NCBI RefSeq assembly: GCF_965198575.1
Contig: NZ_OZ240671.1
Span: 806,001-870,000, forward strand
Source: Lichenicola sp965198575
Lineage (GTDB): Bacteria > Pseudomonadota > Alphaproteobacteria > Acetobacterales > Acetobacteraceae
Length of the DNA: 64,000 nucleotides
Reading direction: 5' to 3'
Numbering within the stretch: the first letter of the stretch is position 1; every line of letters starts with the position of its first letter. A program made the translations under genes and the position numbers. This document shows positions 38,262 to 45,660 of the stretch, piece by piece. The notes under the pieces are model-generated. The model saw only the letters and a program-made list of their open reading frames with translations. It did no database searches and was not told where the DNA came from.

Positions 38262-38324
38262 TCCGGCGGCGGCACCGACGGCCGGGAGGTCGTCGGTTCC
38301 CGCCGGCAGGTCGACGATCACCTC

Positions 38325-39266
38325 ATGAGCAGCACGGTCATCGAGAGCGGCCTGACGCCGGCCGAGGCGCGTGCGCGGCGATTGCTGGCGCTACCGGCGG
38401 TGCTTGTCGGCATGGGTTCGGTGCAGATCGGCGCCTCGCTGGCCAAGCTGCTGTTCCCGGTGCTGGGCGCGATCGAGACCGCCTGTGCGCGTGTGGTGCT
38501 CGCCGCCATCGTGCTGTTGCTGCTGGCCCGGCCCTGGCGGCGCGGTGTCCGCCTGTTCCCGGGACGTACCGCCGCGATCACCATCGTGGCCTACGGGCTG
38601 TCGCTCGCGGTGATGAACACGGTGTTCTACGCGGCACTCTCCAGGCTGCCGCTCGGGATCACCGTGGCGATCGAGTTCATGGGTCCGCTGGCACTGGCGC
38701 TGGCCGGATCGAGGCGGGCACTCGACCTGCTGTGGGTGGCGCTGGCGGTCGGTGGCCTGCTGATCCTGCTGCAGCCCTGGCAGTTCGTCGGCGGCCATGC
38801 CGGGCATCCGCTCGATCCGGTCGGGATCCTGCTGGCGCTCACCGCCGGCGTCACCTGGGCGCTCTACATCCTTGTCGGACGGCGGCTCGGCGGCCAGGTC
38901 GAGGGCAACACCGCGACCGCGCTGGGCATGGCGATCGCAGCCCTGGCCGTGCTGCCGTTCGGCTGGAGCGTGGTGCCGAACCTGGCCATCCACCCTGCCC
39001 TACTGGCGAGCGCGTTCGGCATGGCGATGCTGTCGAGCGCGGTGCCGTACTCGATCGAGATGATGGCGATGCGACGCATGAGCACGCGCGGCTTCAGCAT
39101 CATGATGAGCCTGGAGCCGGCGATCGCCGCCGTCGCCGGGCTGCTGCTGCTGGGCGAACACCTGTCCCCGATGCGTTGGCTGGCGATCGGGGGCATCGTG
39201 GTCGCCTCGCTCGGCAGTGCCGCCGCCGGCGACGCGCTGCCACCGCCTGCACCGCCGCCGGACTGA
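38325..39266 (+). CDS. EamA/RhtA-type exporter
   Basis: A 313-residue inner-membrane protein with about ten helices and two EamA repeats, closest in feel to the RhtA (threonine/homoserine exporter) group: the first repeat has GASLAKLLFPVLGAIETACAR and the middle LPLGITVAIEFMGPLALAL, a motif of that branch. The end is Pro/Ala-rich. It begins 63 nt after the ankyrin gene and ends 13 nt before a convergent gene. An amino-acid export role fits the subfamily but not any direct evidence here. Confidence 0.86.
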   Translation: MSSTVIESGLTPAEARARRLLALPAVLVGMGSVQIGASLAKLLFPVLGAIETACARVVLAAIVLLLLARPWRRGVRLFPGRTAAITIVAYGLSLAVMNTVFYAALSRLPLGITVAIEFMGPLALALAGSRRALDLLWVALAVGGLLILLQPWQFVGGHAGHPLDPVGILLALTAGVTWALYILVGRRLGGQVEGNTATALGMAIAALAVLPFGWSVVPNLAIHPALLASAFGMAMLSSAVPYSIEMMAMRRMSTRGFSIMMSLEPAIAAVAGLLLLGEHLSPMRWLAIGGIVVASLGSAAAGDALPPPAPPPD

Positions 39267-39279
39267 GCAGGCCGCGCCC

Positions 39280-39918
39280 TTAGTCGTCGTCGTATTTGGC
39301 GGGCTTCGTCACGTCGACCAGCCCCAGCGTGTTGGCGGTCTTGAACTGCTGCAGCTGCTCCGGTGACCGGACGGTCAGGGCTACGAGCTTCCAGCTGATG
39401 ATGTGGGACTTGTTGCGATATTCCTGGGCACCGGCTCCCTTGTTCTGTCCTGGGCCAAGCCCGTACGACAGCGCGCCGTCTTCCGCCTTCTCGTTCGCGC
39501 CGGCCCGTCTCAGCGCGTCCCTGAGGGTCGTCGGCACCATGAACTCCACCAGGTGGGTGCCACGGCTCGGCTCCTCGGACCCCAATGGCCCGGTGCCCAT
39601 GTACTTCTCCTCGCAGTAGGTGCGGCTGTTGGTGATGCCGCCGTAACCCTTGTCCTTGAAGAGCAGGTAGCCGCTCTTCAGCAGCGCCTCGTATTCCGCC
39701 GTGGACATCGCGCGGTAGAACATCTCGCTCCTGCCCCGGGCGATGCTCGGTGCCAGGGTGGCCCTGATCGCCCCGGTCCCGGTGCGACGCGCCGTGGCGA
39801 TGTGTTCGATCGCCAGCCGCCTGCCCTGCGAATCCACCTTCAGGCCGGGGCACCGGGCCATGATCTCGGTCTTGAGCTCGGCGGCTGCGTCGCCTGCCGG
39901 TCCTGCGGTTCCGCTCAT
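39280..39918 (-). CDS. Hypothetical protein with possible ADP-ribosyltransferase-like fold
   Basis: A 212-residue cytoplasmic protein (no signal peptide). The middle, MFYRAMSTAEYEALLKSGYL, then TNSRTYCEEKYMG and GTHLVEFMVP, resembles the beginning and core strands of ADP-ribosyltransferase-like toxin folds: a conserved Arg near YRAMS, a Ser/Thr in TNSRTY and later acidic residues. That match is by eye, and the family is unassigned. The C-terminal half (DGALSYGLGPGQNKGAGAQEYRNKSHI) has a polymorphic-toxin feel. It is a single gene between an RhtA-like exporter and ccrM, with no visible immunity partner. It could instead be an ordinary orphan. Confidence 0.55.
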   Translation of the reverse strand: MSGTAGPAGDAAAELKTEIMARCPGLKVDSQGRRLAIEHIATARRTGTGAIRATLAPSIARGRSEMFYRAMSTAEYEALLKSGYLLFKDKGYGGITNSRTYCEEKYMGTGPLGSEEPSRGTHLVEFMVPTTLRDALRRAGANEKAEDGALSYGLGPGQNKGAGAQEYRNKSHIISWKLVALTVRSPEQLQQFKTANTLGLVDVTKPAKYDDD

Positions 39919-39974
39919 CGTTCACGTCCAGGTTGCGGCCCCAGTCAACCACGGCAGCAGCCGCGAGGCGAGTG

Positions 39975-41078
39975 TCAGCCGGCCTCGTGCTGCGGCACCT
40001 GGACGCTCTCCGTGCGCACCACGTCGAGCGGCACCAGCGCGCCGTTGCGGTCCAGGTGCCAGAAGGTCCAGCCATTGCAGGACGGTGCGTTGGTCAGGCT
40101 GGCGCCAAGCTGGTGGATCGAGCCGCGAAGCGTGCCGCTGACCAGGGTGCCGTCCGGCGACACCATCGCACTCAGCCGGCGCTGCTTGTCGAACAGCTGG
40201 GTGCCGGCCGGCACCAGCCCGCGCTCGACCAGGCTGCCGAACGGCACCCGCGGCGCGTCACGCTTGGCCGGGGTGGCCAGCACGCTGTCCATCGGCAGCG
40301 GCCGCTCGCGACGGAACCGGCCGATCGCCGCCTCGACATAGTCCGGATGGCGCTCGATGCCGATGAAGCGACGCCGCAGCCGCTTCGCCATGGCGGCCGT
40401 GGTGCCGGTGCCGGTGAATGGATCGAGCACGATATCGTCCACCCCGGTGCTGGCCAGCAGCACCCGGTGCAGCAGGCTTTCCGGCTTCTGCGTCGGGTGC
40501 AGCTTCAGCCCGTGCAGGTTGCGCAGCCGTTCCGGGCCGGTGCAGAGCGGCAGCAGCCAGTCGGAGCGCATCTGCACGTCGTCGTTGAGCGCCTTCATCG
40601 CGGCGTAGTTGAAGCGGTAGCGGCTAGCCTGCTCGCGCGACGCCCAGATCATGGTCTCGTGCGCGTTGGTGAAGCGGCGGCCGCGGAAGTTCGGCATCGG
40701 GTTGGATTTGCGCCAGACCACGTCGTTGAGGATCCAGAAACCGAGATCCTGCAGGATGCTGCCGATGCGGAAGATGTTGTGGTACGAGCCGATCACCCAG
40801 ATCGTCGCGTCCTTGCGCATCAACCGGCGCGCCTCGGTCAGCCAGTCGCGGGTGAAGCGGTCGTAGGCTGCGAAATCGCCGAACTTGTCCCAGTCGTCAT
40901 CGACGCCGTCGACCAGGCTGTCATCCGGCCGCCGAAGCTCGCCACGCAGCTGCAGGTTGTAGGGCGGGTCTGCGAACACGCAGTCGACCGAGGCTGCCGG
41001 CAGCATCCGCATCAACTCGATGCAGTCGCCGAGCAGGATCTGGTCGAGCGGAAGCTCCGGCCCGGGCTGGTGGATCAT
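39975..41078 (-). CDS. ccrM: CcrM-type adenine-specific DNA methyltransferase (GANTC)
   Basis: A 367-residue beta-class N6-adenine methyltransferase. The DPPY catalytic motif (FADPPYNLQL, near residue 30) precedes the AdoMet-binding LDPFTGTGTTAAMAKRL (near 225). The C-terminal ~90 residues match the CcrM DNA-binding domain. CcrM methylates GANTC sites and acts in cell-cycle control in alphaproteobacteria. Its ATG overlaps the rnhB stop by four bases (ATGA), so the two are coupled. The frame upstream of ATG 41078 is not needed. No restriction enzyme lies nearby. Specificity for GANTC is inferred from the family, not shown. Confidence 0.93.
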   Translation of the reverse strand: MIHQPGPELPLDQILLGDCIELMRMLPAASVDCVFADPPYNLQLRGELRRPDDSLVDGVDDDWDKFGDFAAYDRFTRDWLTEARRLMRKDATIWVIGSYHNIFRIGSILQDLGFWILNDVVWRKSNPMPNFRGRRFTNAHETMIWASREQASRYRFNYAAMKALNDDVQMRSDWLLPLCTGPERLRNLHGLKLHPTQKPESLLHRVLLASTGVDDIVLDPFTGTGTTAAMAKRLRRRFIGIERHPDYVEAAIGRFRRERPLPMDSVLATPAKRDAPRVPFGSLVERGLVPAGTQLFDKQRRLSAMVSPDGTLVSGTLRGSIHQLGASLTNAPSCNGWTFWHLDRNGALVPLDVVRTESVQVPQHEAG

Positions 41079-41695
41079 GCCACCTCGAGCAGCAGGCTGA
41101 GCTGGCGGACCGCGCCGAACTCCTCGCGGTGGTGCCGGGTGACGCCGAGGCTGTTGAGTGCCGCGCGGTGAGTGGCGGTGCCGTAGCCGGCGTTGCGCTC
41201 CCAGCCATAGCCCGGCCAGCGCAACGCCAGCCGCGCCATCAACCGGTCGCGGGTGACCTTGGCGATGATCGAGGCGGCGGCGATCGACAGGCAGACGCCG
41301 TCGCCACCGATCACCGCCTCGGCGGCGCAGGTGAGTGGCGGGCAACGGTTGCCGTCAACGAGGACCAGGTCAGGCAGGACCGGCAGCCGGGAGACCGCGC
41401 GCGACATCGCCAGCATGCTGGCGTGCAGGATGTTGAGCCGCTTGATCTCGGCCACCGACGCCGCGGCGACCGCGATCGCGACGCCCGGGCACGCATGCAG
41501 TCCCCGATAGGCCAACTCGCGGGCCTCGGCAGTCAGCTTCTTGGAATCATCGAGGATGGCGGCCAGCCGTCGGGGTGGCCGGGCGGCGAACATGACGGCT
41601 GCCGCGACGACAGGCCCGGCCAGCGGGCCCCGGCCGACCTCGTCGACACCGGCAACCCGCCCGCCATGGCCTGTTTCGCGCCTGTAATGCGGCAA
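41075..41695 (-). CDS. rnhB: Ribonuclease HII
   Basis: RNase HII cuts RNA in RNA-DNA hybrids, including single ribonucleotides in DNA. The four acidic positions are visible: GVDEVGRGPLAGPV near the start, LDDSKKL, LVDGN and the KVTRDRLM helix at AAASIIAKVTRDR. The length of 206 residues is normal. It is the first gene of a two-gene unit with ccrM, to which it is coupled by ATGA, a frequent arrangement in alphaproteobacteria. Its leader contains three GANTC sites. The next gene upstream on this strand is csbD, 131 nt away. Confidence 0.94.
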   Translation of the reverse strand: MPHYRRETGHGGRVAGVDEVGRGPLAGPVVAAAVMFAARPPRRLAAILDDSKKLTAEARELAYRGLHACPGVAIAVAAASVAEIKRLNILHASMLAMSRAVSRLPVLPDLVLVDGNRCPPLTCAAEAVIGGDGVCLSIAAASIIAKVTRDRLMARLALRWPGYGWERNAGYGTATHRAALNSLGVTRHHREEFGAVRQLSLLLEVA

Positions 41696-41741
41696 TCCGG
41701 ATCCCTCGGCCTCGGCGGCCGCGGGACGCTCGCCCGGTCGC

Positions 41742-41809
41742 GAGTCGCCGCCCGATTCGGCTACCGACTAGAGGCAGACCATCTTTGGAAGGCCCCTGGC
41801 AAGCGAATC
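41742..41809. promoter_or_regulatory. Cluster of three GANTC sites upstream of rnhB-ccrM
   Basis: GAGTC (41742), GATTC (41754) and GAATC (41805) lie in the 131-nt region before rnhB. At this base composition I would expect about one per 360 bp, so three within 68 bp is dense. They are the recognition sequence of the enzyme encoded by ccrM, which suggests methylation feedback. Confidence 0.5.
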
Positions 41810-41826
41810 GGCAACGGCAGCGGGCG

Positions 41827-42108
41827 TTAGTTGCGCGACGGCATCAGCAGGTAGCCGAGCAGGAAGCCGACACCCGCGGCAATGCCGAGGGCAGCGAACG
41901 GCTGCTCGCGTACCAGCTCGGTCACGTCCTCGAGCTGATCCTGGGCAGACTCGAGCAGATCGCCATACTCGCTCTGCACCTTGCCCTGGAGCTGGTCGAT
42001 CTTGCCCTTCGCCTGCAGGGTGGTGTCGCCGGTCAGGCCGCCGGCAGCGTCCTTGAGCTTGCCCACGCCCTCGGTGATCGTGCCCTCGACCTCGTTCTCG
42101 TCGACCAT
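41827..42108 (-). CDS. CsbD-like stress protein with glycine-rich C-terminal anchor
   Basis: A 93-residue protein joining a CsbD-type N-terminal half (MVDENEVEGTITEGVGKL, then GDTTLQAKGKIDQLQGKVQ) with a DUF883-like tail ending in the hydrophobic GIAAGVGFLLGYLL (near residues 72-86). The N-terminal part is a general-stress family; the tail could associate with membranes, like DUF883 proteins. It starts at ATG 42108, with AAGGAA about 9 nt upstream. An EcfG-type promoter lies 38 bp upstream of the start. A second, similar gene lies at 55412-55666. Exact role is unknown. Confidence 0.87.
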   Translation of the reverse strand: MVDENEVEGTITEGVGKLKDAAGGLTGDTTLQAKGKIDQLQGKVQSEYGDLLESAQDQLEDVTELVREQPFAALGIAAGVGFLLGYLLMPSRN

Positions 42109-42145
42109 CGACCCAATTCCTTTTCAAAAATGTCGGTCTGCGGCG

Positions 42146-42171
42146 AACGAACGCGCAGGGCTTGCGGTTCC
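42146..42171 (-). promoter_or_regulatory. EcfG-type promoter of csbD, GGAACC-N16-CGTT
   Basis: On the minus strand GGAACC (complement 42166-42171) and CGTT (complement 42146-42149) are separated by exactly 16 nt, matching the alphaproteobacterial general-stress sigma EcfG consensus. The -10 lies 38 bp upstream of csbD. The region 42109-42209 also contains TTGCG-N6-CGCAA at 42181-42196. Confidence 0.7.
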
Positions 42172-42209
42172 GTTGCCGGCTTGCGTGCGGGCGCAAAAAC
42201 CCCGAGTTG

Positions 42210-43688
42210 ATGGCCCCGATGATGCCCCGCCTGCACCGCCGCATCCGCCGACCCGCCGCGCCTCCGGCGCCGTACGACGAGCTGCCACGCGACAGGCTGC
42301 CGAAGCGCGCCCGCACCATCGCCCTCATCGTCGCCAGCGCCATGCTGATGGAGCAGCTCGACTCCACGGTGCTGACCACCGCCCTGCCGACGATGGCGCG
42401 CTCCTTCCACACCGACCCGCTGCACATGAGCGTGGCGCTGACCTCCTACCTGGTCAGCCTGGCGGTGCTGATCCCGGCCAGCGGGCGGATCTCCGACCGG
42501 CTCGGCAGCCGCACCGTGTTCATGGCGGCGATCGCCCTGTTCACGCTGGCCTCGCTGCTGTGCGCCGAGGCACGCAGCCTCGGGATCCTGGTCATGGGTC
42601 GGCTGCTGCAGGGGGCGGGCGGGGCGATGATGGTGCCGGTCGGCCGCCTGGTCCTGCTACGAAGCGTGGAGAAGCGCCACCTGGTGTCGGCGATGTTCTG
42701 GCTGCTGATGCCGGTCAGCATCGGCCCGCTGCTCGGCGGACCGCTCGGCGGCTTCCTCACCACCTACCTGTCGTGGCGCTGGATCTTCACCATCAACATC
42801 CCGATCGGGGTGCTCGGCCTGGTGCTGGCCGCGCGATTCATCCCGCAGCTGCGCGAGACGGTGCGCCAGCCGCTCGACGGGGTCGGGGTGCTGCTGTCCG
42901 GGACCTCGCTGGCCTGCCTGGTGTTCGGGCTGGAGCTGGCCGCCCGCGGCGTCGGCAGCCTGTCCGCCACGATCGCCACGCTGGGCGTCTCGCTTACCGC
43001 GGGGCTGCTCTATGTGCGGCACGCGCGCCGGGTGCGGGCGCCGATCCTGGACTTCACGTTGCTGCGGATCCCGACCTTCCGGATGTCGGTCGCCAGCGGC
43101 TCGGCAACGCGGATCGCCATCGGGGCGACGCCGTTCCTGATCCCGTCGATGCTGCAGCTGGGCTTCGGGCTGAGTGCTGCCCAAAGCGGGCTCGTCACCC
43201 TGACCGGGGCGCTCGGCTCGATCGCCATGCGGCTGATCGTGAAGCGCGTGCTGCGACGCTTCGGCTACCGGCTGACGATGGCGGTGAATGGCGCCAGCAC
43301 CTGCGCGCTGACCTTCGCCTGCGCGCTGTTCCATCCGGGCTGGCCGTTCTGGCTGCTGTCGCTGGCGCTGCTGCTGGGCGGGTTCTCGCAGACGCTGCAA
43401 TTCATGGCATTGAACACGATCGCCTATGCGGACGTGCCCGACCAGCGGATGAGTGCCGCGACGAGCCTCTACACGACGTTGCAGCAGCTGACGCTGACGA
43501 TCGGGATCTCGGTGGCGGCCGGCGTGCTCTCGGCAACGCGGGCGCTCATCACGCATCAGGACGACGCGCTGTTGAACTTCAGCGTCGCGTTCGTGGTGAT
43601 CGGGGTTGTTTCCACGGTGGCGATCCCGGCGGCGCTGCGGCTCTCACCGGACGCCGGCGCCGAGATCAGCGGCCACCGGAAGCGCTAG
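42210..43688 (+). CDS. DHA2-like MFS transporter
   Basis: A 492-residue multidrug-type exporter with roughly 14 transmembrane helices. Landmarks are MEQLDSTVLTTALPTMARSF in helix 1, GRISDRLGSRTVFM (motif A) and GPLLGGPLGGFLTTYLSWRW. It has an Arg-rich N-terminal tail. I choose ATG 42210; the frame is open upstream to TTG 42162, which overlaps the divergent csbD promoter, and ATG 42219 and 42222 are also close. Ribosome-binding evidence is weak for all, so the start is unsure. The gene is divergent from csbD and ends near a convergent small gene. The substrate is unknown. Confidence 0.88.
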   Translation: MAPMMPRLHRRIRRPAAPPAPYDELPRDRLPKRARTIALIVASAMLMEQLDSTVLTTALPTMARSFHTDPLHMSVALTSYLVSLAVLIPASGRISDRLGSRTVFMAAIALFTLASLLCAEARSLGILVMGRLLQGAGGAMMVPVGRLVLLRSVEKRHLVSAMFWLLMPVSIGPLLGGPLGGFLTTYLSWRWIFTINIPIGVLGLVLAARFIPQLRETVRQPLDGVGVLLSGTSLACLVFGLELAARGVGSLSATIATLGVSLTAGLLYVRHARRVRAPILDFTLLRIPTFRMSVASGSATRIAIGATPFLIPSMLQLGFGLSAAQSGLVTLTGALGSIAMRLIVKRVLRRFGYRLTMAVNGASTCALTFACALFHPGWPFWLLSLALLLGGFSQTLQFMALNTIAYADVPDQRMSAATSLYTTLQQLTLTIGISVAAGVLSATRALITHQDDALLNFSVAFVVIGVVSTVAIPAALRLSPDAGAEISGHRKR

Positions 43689-43727
43689 ACCACTGGGGAT
43701 CAACCCCGGCGGCCTCGGCGGAAGCCG

Positions 43728-43901
43728 TCAGAGAGTGGAGCGGGACGCCCACATGCCGTAGCGTGACGGCGTTCCGACGAAACGGGAGACATCCCGCAGC
43801 ATTTCGCCGGGGGTGTAGTCGGAGGCTTCCTGCCGTGGAGCATTCTCCTCCCGGCTGGCCTGGAGCGCTGCTGTCTCGATCGCGAAGAGCCTACGAAACA
43901 T
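43728..43901 (-). CDS. Small uncharacterised protein
   Basis: A 57-residue polar protein that starts MFRRLFAIETAALQASREEN and contains GEMLRDVSRFVGTPSRY. I set the start at ATG 43901 because AGGAGA lies six nt upstream; a longer frame adds eight residues from 43925. It has no transmembrane helix and a mildly basic start. It is convergent with the MFS gene (stop 43688) and divergent from the mdtABC operon. I do not recognise the family, and its function is unknown. The ribosome-binding site and composition argue for a real gene. Confidence 0.55.
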   Translation of the reverse strand: MFRRLFAIETAALQASREENAPRQEASDYTPGEMLRDVSRFVGTPSRYGMWASRSTL

Positions 43902-44266
43902 TCTCGGTCTCCTACACTCGGTCATGCGTCTGAACGCGCGTGTGGAACCGATCGATCCGGCGGATCAGCTGACCGCCGATGCACAGTTCCATGAAGACTG
44001 TCTTAACACGGCCGCGCACCCGCCACAATCTCGCCTTACTTAAAATCACGGTTCCGTGCTGACGGCCGATGCAACCCTGCCGCAGGCCACGCCTCCGAGA
44101 CGTTTCGAAACGCCCTGCCCCGCCTCCGCCGCCTTCAGATGCTTCAATTTCTGCTAGGAGAAGGCTAGGACGGCGCACGACGGCCCGGCGCAGATGCACG
44201 ACGTCAACGACCTCCGCGCATGCGCGACTTCAACTGCTTGCGCTCCGCTACGGAGCAGGGACCAGA
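43902..44266. other. Divergent intergenic region before mdtA
   Basis: 365 bp between the small unknown gene (-) and mdtA (+). It contains AAGAC-T-GTCTT (43994-44004) next to a TGAA-N7-TTAAC (43992-44007) that resembles a CtrA site with one mismatch, a CACGG-TT-CCGTG inverted repeat (44048-44059), and GCTCCG-CTA-CGGAGC (44242-44256). No tRNA or convincing small gene is seen. Confidence 0.5.
44242..44256 (+). promoter_or_regulatory. Hairpin GCTCCG-CTA-CGGAGC adjacent to the mdtA ribosome-binding site
   Basis: A perfect six-base inverted repeat with a three-base loop ends 10 nt before the mdtA ATG, directly beside the AGGG ribosome-binding site. It could be an operator or an RNA hairpin limiting translation. 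No regulator is known. Confidence 0.3.
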
Positions 44267-45619
44267 ATGGACGAGCCGACCATCATCCGGGACCGTGGCG
44301 AGCGGGACCCGGCCATCATCCCGGCGACCACGCCCGCCGGGCCGGCCCTGCCCCCCGCCACACCGGGCGGCGCACCGCCACGCCGCCGCCGGCGCTGGCT
44401 GCCCTGGCTCATCCTGCTGCTGGTGATCGCGGTGATCGCCGCCGCCCTGCTGCGCCCGGTCCACAAGCCTGCCCCGACTGGCGGCCATCGGCATGGTGGC
44501 GGTGGTGCCGCTGCCGGCGGGGCCGCGGCAGCGCAGCCGGTAAGCGTCGCCAAGGCCGTCGCCGGCGACATGCCGGTGGTGCTGACCCAGCTCGGCACCG
44601 TCACCTCGCTCGCCACCATCACCGTGCAGAGCCAGATCTCCGGCTACCTGCTCGAGGTGAACTTCAAGGAGGGCCAGGAGGTGCACAAGGGCGACCAGCT
44701 CGCCCTGGTCGATCCGCGCCTCTATCTGGCGACGCTCACCCAGTACGAGGGCGCGCTGGTGCGGGACACGGCTTTGCTGAAGCAGTCTCAGGCCGATTAC
44801 GCGCGCTACCAGCTGCTGCTGCGCCAGAAGAGCATCGCCTCGCAGACCGCGGAGAACCAGATCTTCGTGGTCGAGCAGTACCAGGGCGACGTCCGCACCG
44901 ACGAAGGCCAGATCGCCAGCGCCAAGCAGAACATCGCCTATTGCCACATCCTGTCGCCGATCGACGGCCGGGTCGGCCTGCGCCAGGTCGATGCCGGCAA
45001 CTACATCACCTCGGGCGAGGCCAACGGCCTGGTGGTGGTGACCGAGATCCACCCGATCTCGGTGATCTTCTCGATCCCCGAGGACGACATCCCGGACGTC
45101 GCCGCGGCGATGCGCGCCGGGCAGGCACTGAGCGTGGATGCCTACGACCGCACCAACACCATCAAGCTGGCGTCGGGCACGGTCGAGACGATCGACAACA
45201 CGATCGACGCCACCACCGGCACGGTCCGGCTGCGCGCCACCTTCGCAAACGCCGACGAGAGCCTGTTCCCGAACCAGTTCGTCAATGCGCGGCTGCTGCT
45301 GAAGGTGCTGCACAATGCGGTGCTGGTGCCGAACAGCGCCATCCAGACCGGGCCACAGGGCAACTTCGTGTACCTGGTCAAGCCCGACGACACGGTGGAG
45401 GTCCGCCAGGTCAAGACCGGCACCGCGGACACCTCGAACGTGGTGGTGACCTCCGGCCTGGCGGCTGGCGAGACCGTGGTGACCGACGGCACCGACAAGC
45501 TCAAAACCGGCTCGAAGATCACCGTGCCGGGAACCACGCCTGCCGCAGCGCCGACGGCCACGGACAAGCCGCACCACCATCGTCACAAGCCGGCGGATGG
45601 TCAGGGAGGCGGGGGCTGA
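44267..45619 (+). CDS. mdtA: RND efflux adaptor, MdtA type
   Basis: A 450-residue periplasmic membrane fusion protein. The start is ATG 44267, with AGGG seven nt upstream. It has an acidic tail, a Pro/Arg-rich stretch, one transmembrane helix (about 45-62, WLPWLILLLVIAVIAAALL), the lipoyl domain (TVQSQISGYLLEVNFKEGQEV), an alpha-hairpin, and the beta-barrel plus membrane-proximal domains (VLVPNSAIQTGPQGNFVYLV). The C terminus is His/Lys-rich. It links the MdtB/MdtC pump to the outer-membrane channel. The gene starts a four-gene operon, with a 13-codon mini-ORF overlapping its end. Confidence 0.93.
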   Translation: MDEPTIIRDRGERDPAIIPATTPAGPALPPATPGGAPPRRRRRWLPWLILLLVIAVIAAALLRPVHKPAPTGGHRHGGGGAAAGGAAAAQPVSVAKAVAGDMPVVLTQLGTVTSLATITVQSQISGYLLEVNFKEGQEVHKGDQLALVDPRLYLATLTQYEGALVRDTALLKQSQADYARYQLLLRQKSIASQTAENQIFVVEQYQGDVRTDEGQIASAKQNIAYCHILSPIDGRVGLRQVDAGNYITSGEANGLVVVTEIHPISVIFSIPEDDIPDVAAAMRAGQALSVDAYDRTNTIKLASGTVETIDNTIDATTGTVRLRATFANADESLFPNQFVNARLLLKVLHNAVLVPNSAIQTGPQGNFVYLVKPDDTVEVRQVKTGTADTSNVVVTSGLAAGETVVTDGTDKLKTGSKITVPGTTPAAAPTATDKPHHHRHKPADGQGGGG

Positions 45620-45660
45620 TGAACCCGGATCACCCCACCCGGACGCGCCTGCTGCCGTGA
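45619..45660 (+). CDS. 13-codon mini-ORF bridging mdtA and mdtB
   Basis: MNPDHPTRTRLLP followed by TGA. Its ATG shares one base with the mdtA stop (TGATG), it is preceded by AGGGAGG at good spacing, and its TGA overlaps the mdtB GTG start (GTGA). It therefore sits between the two large genes, sharing an edge with each. It could be a coupling leader that reinitiates at mdtB; it might also reflect a frameshift. Confidence 0.4.
   Translation: MNPDHPTRTRLLP

Noticed and set aside
43944..43969. An EcfG promoter in the mdtA region (GGAACC)
   Set aside because: No CGTT follows at 16 or 17 nt.
45597..45656. An ATG-initiated mdtB extension
   Set aside because: It overlaps the end of mdtA and adds residues not seen in the MdtB family; the GTG at 45657 gives the expected MNPSR start.
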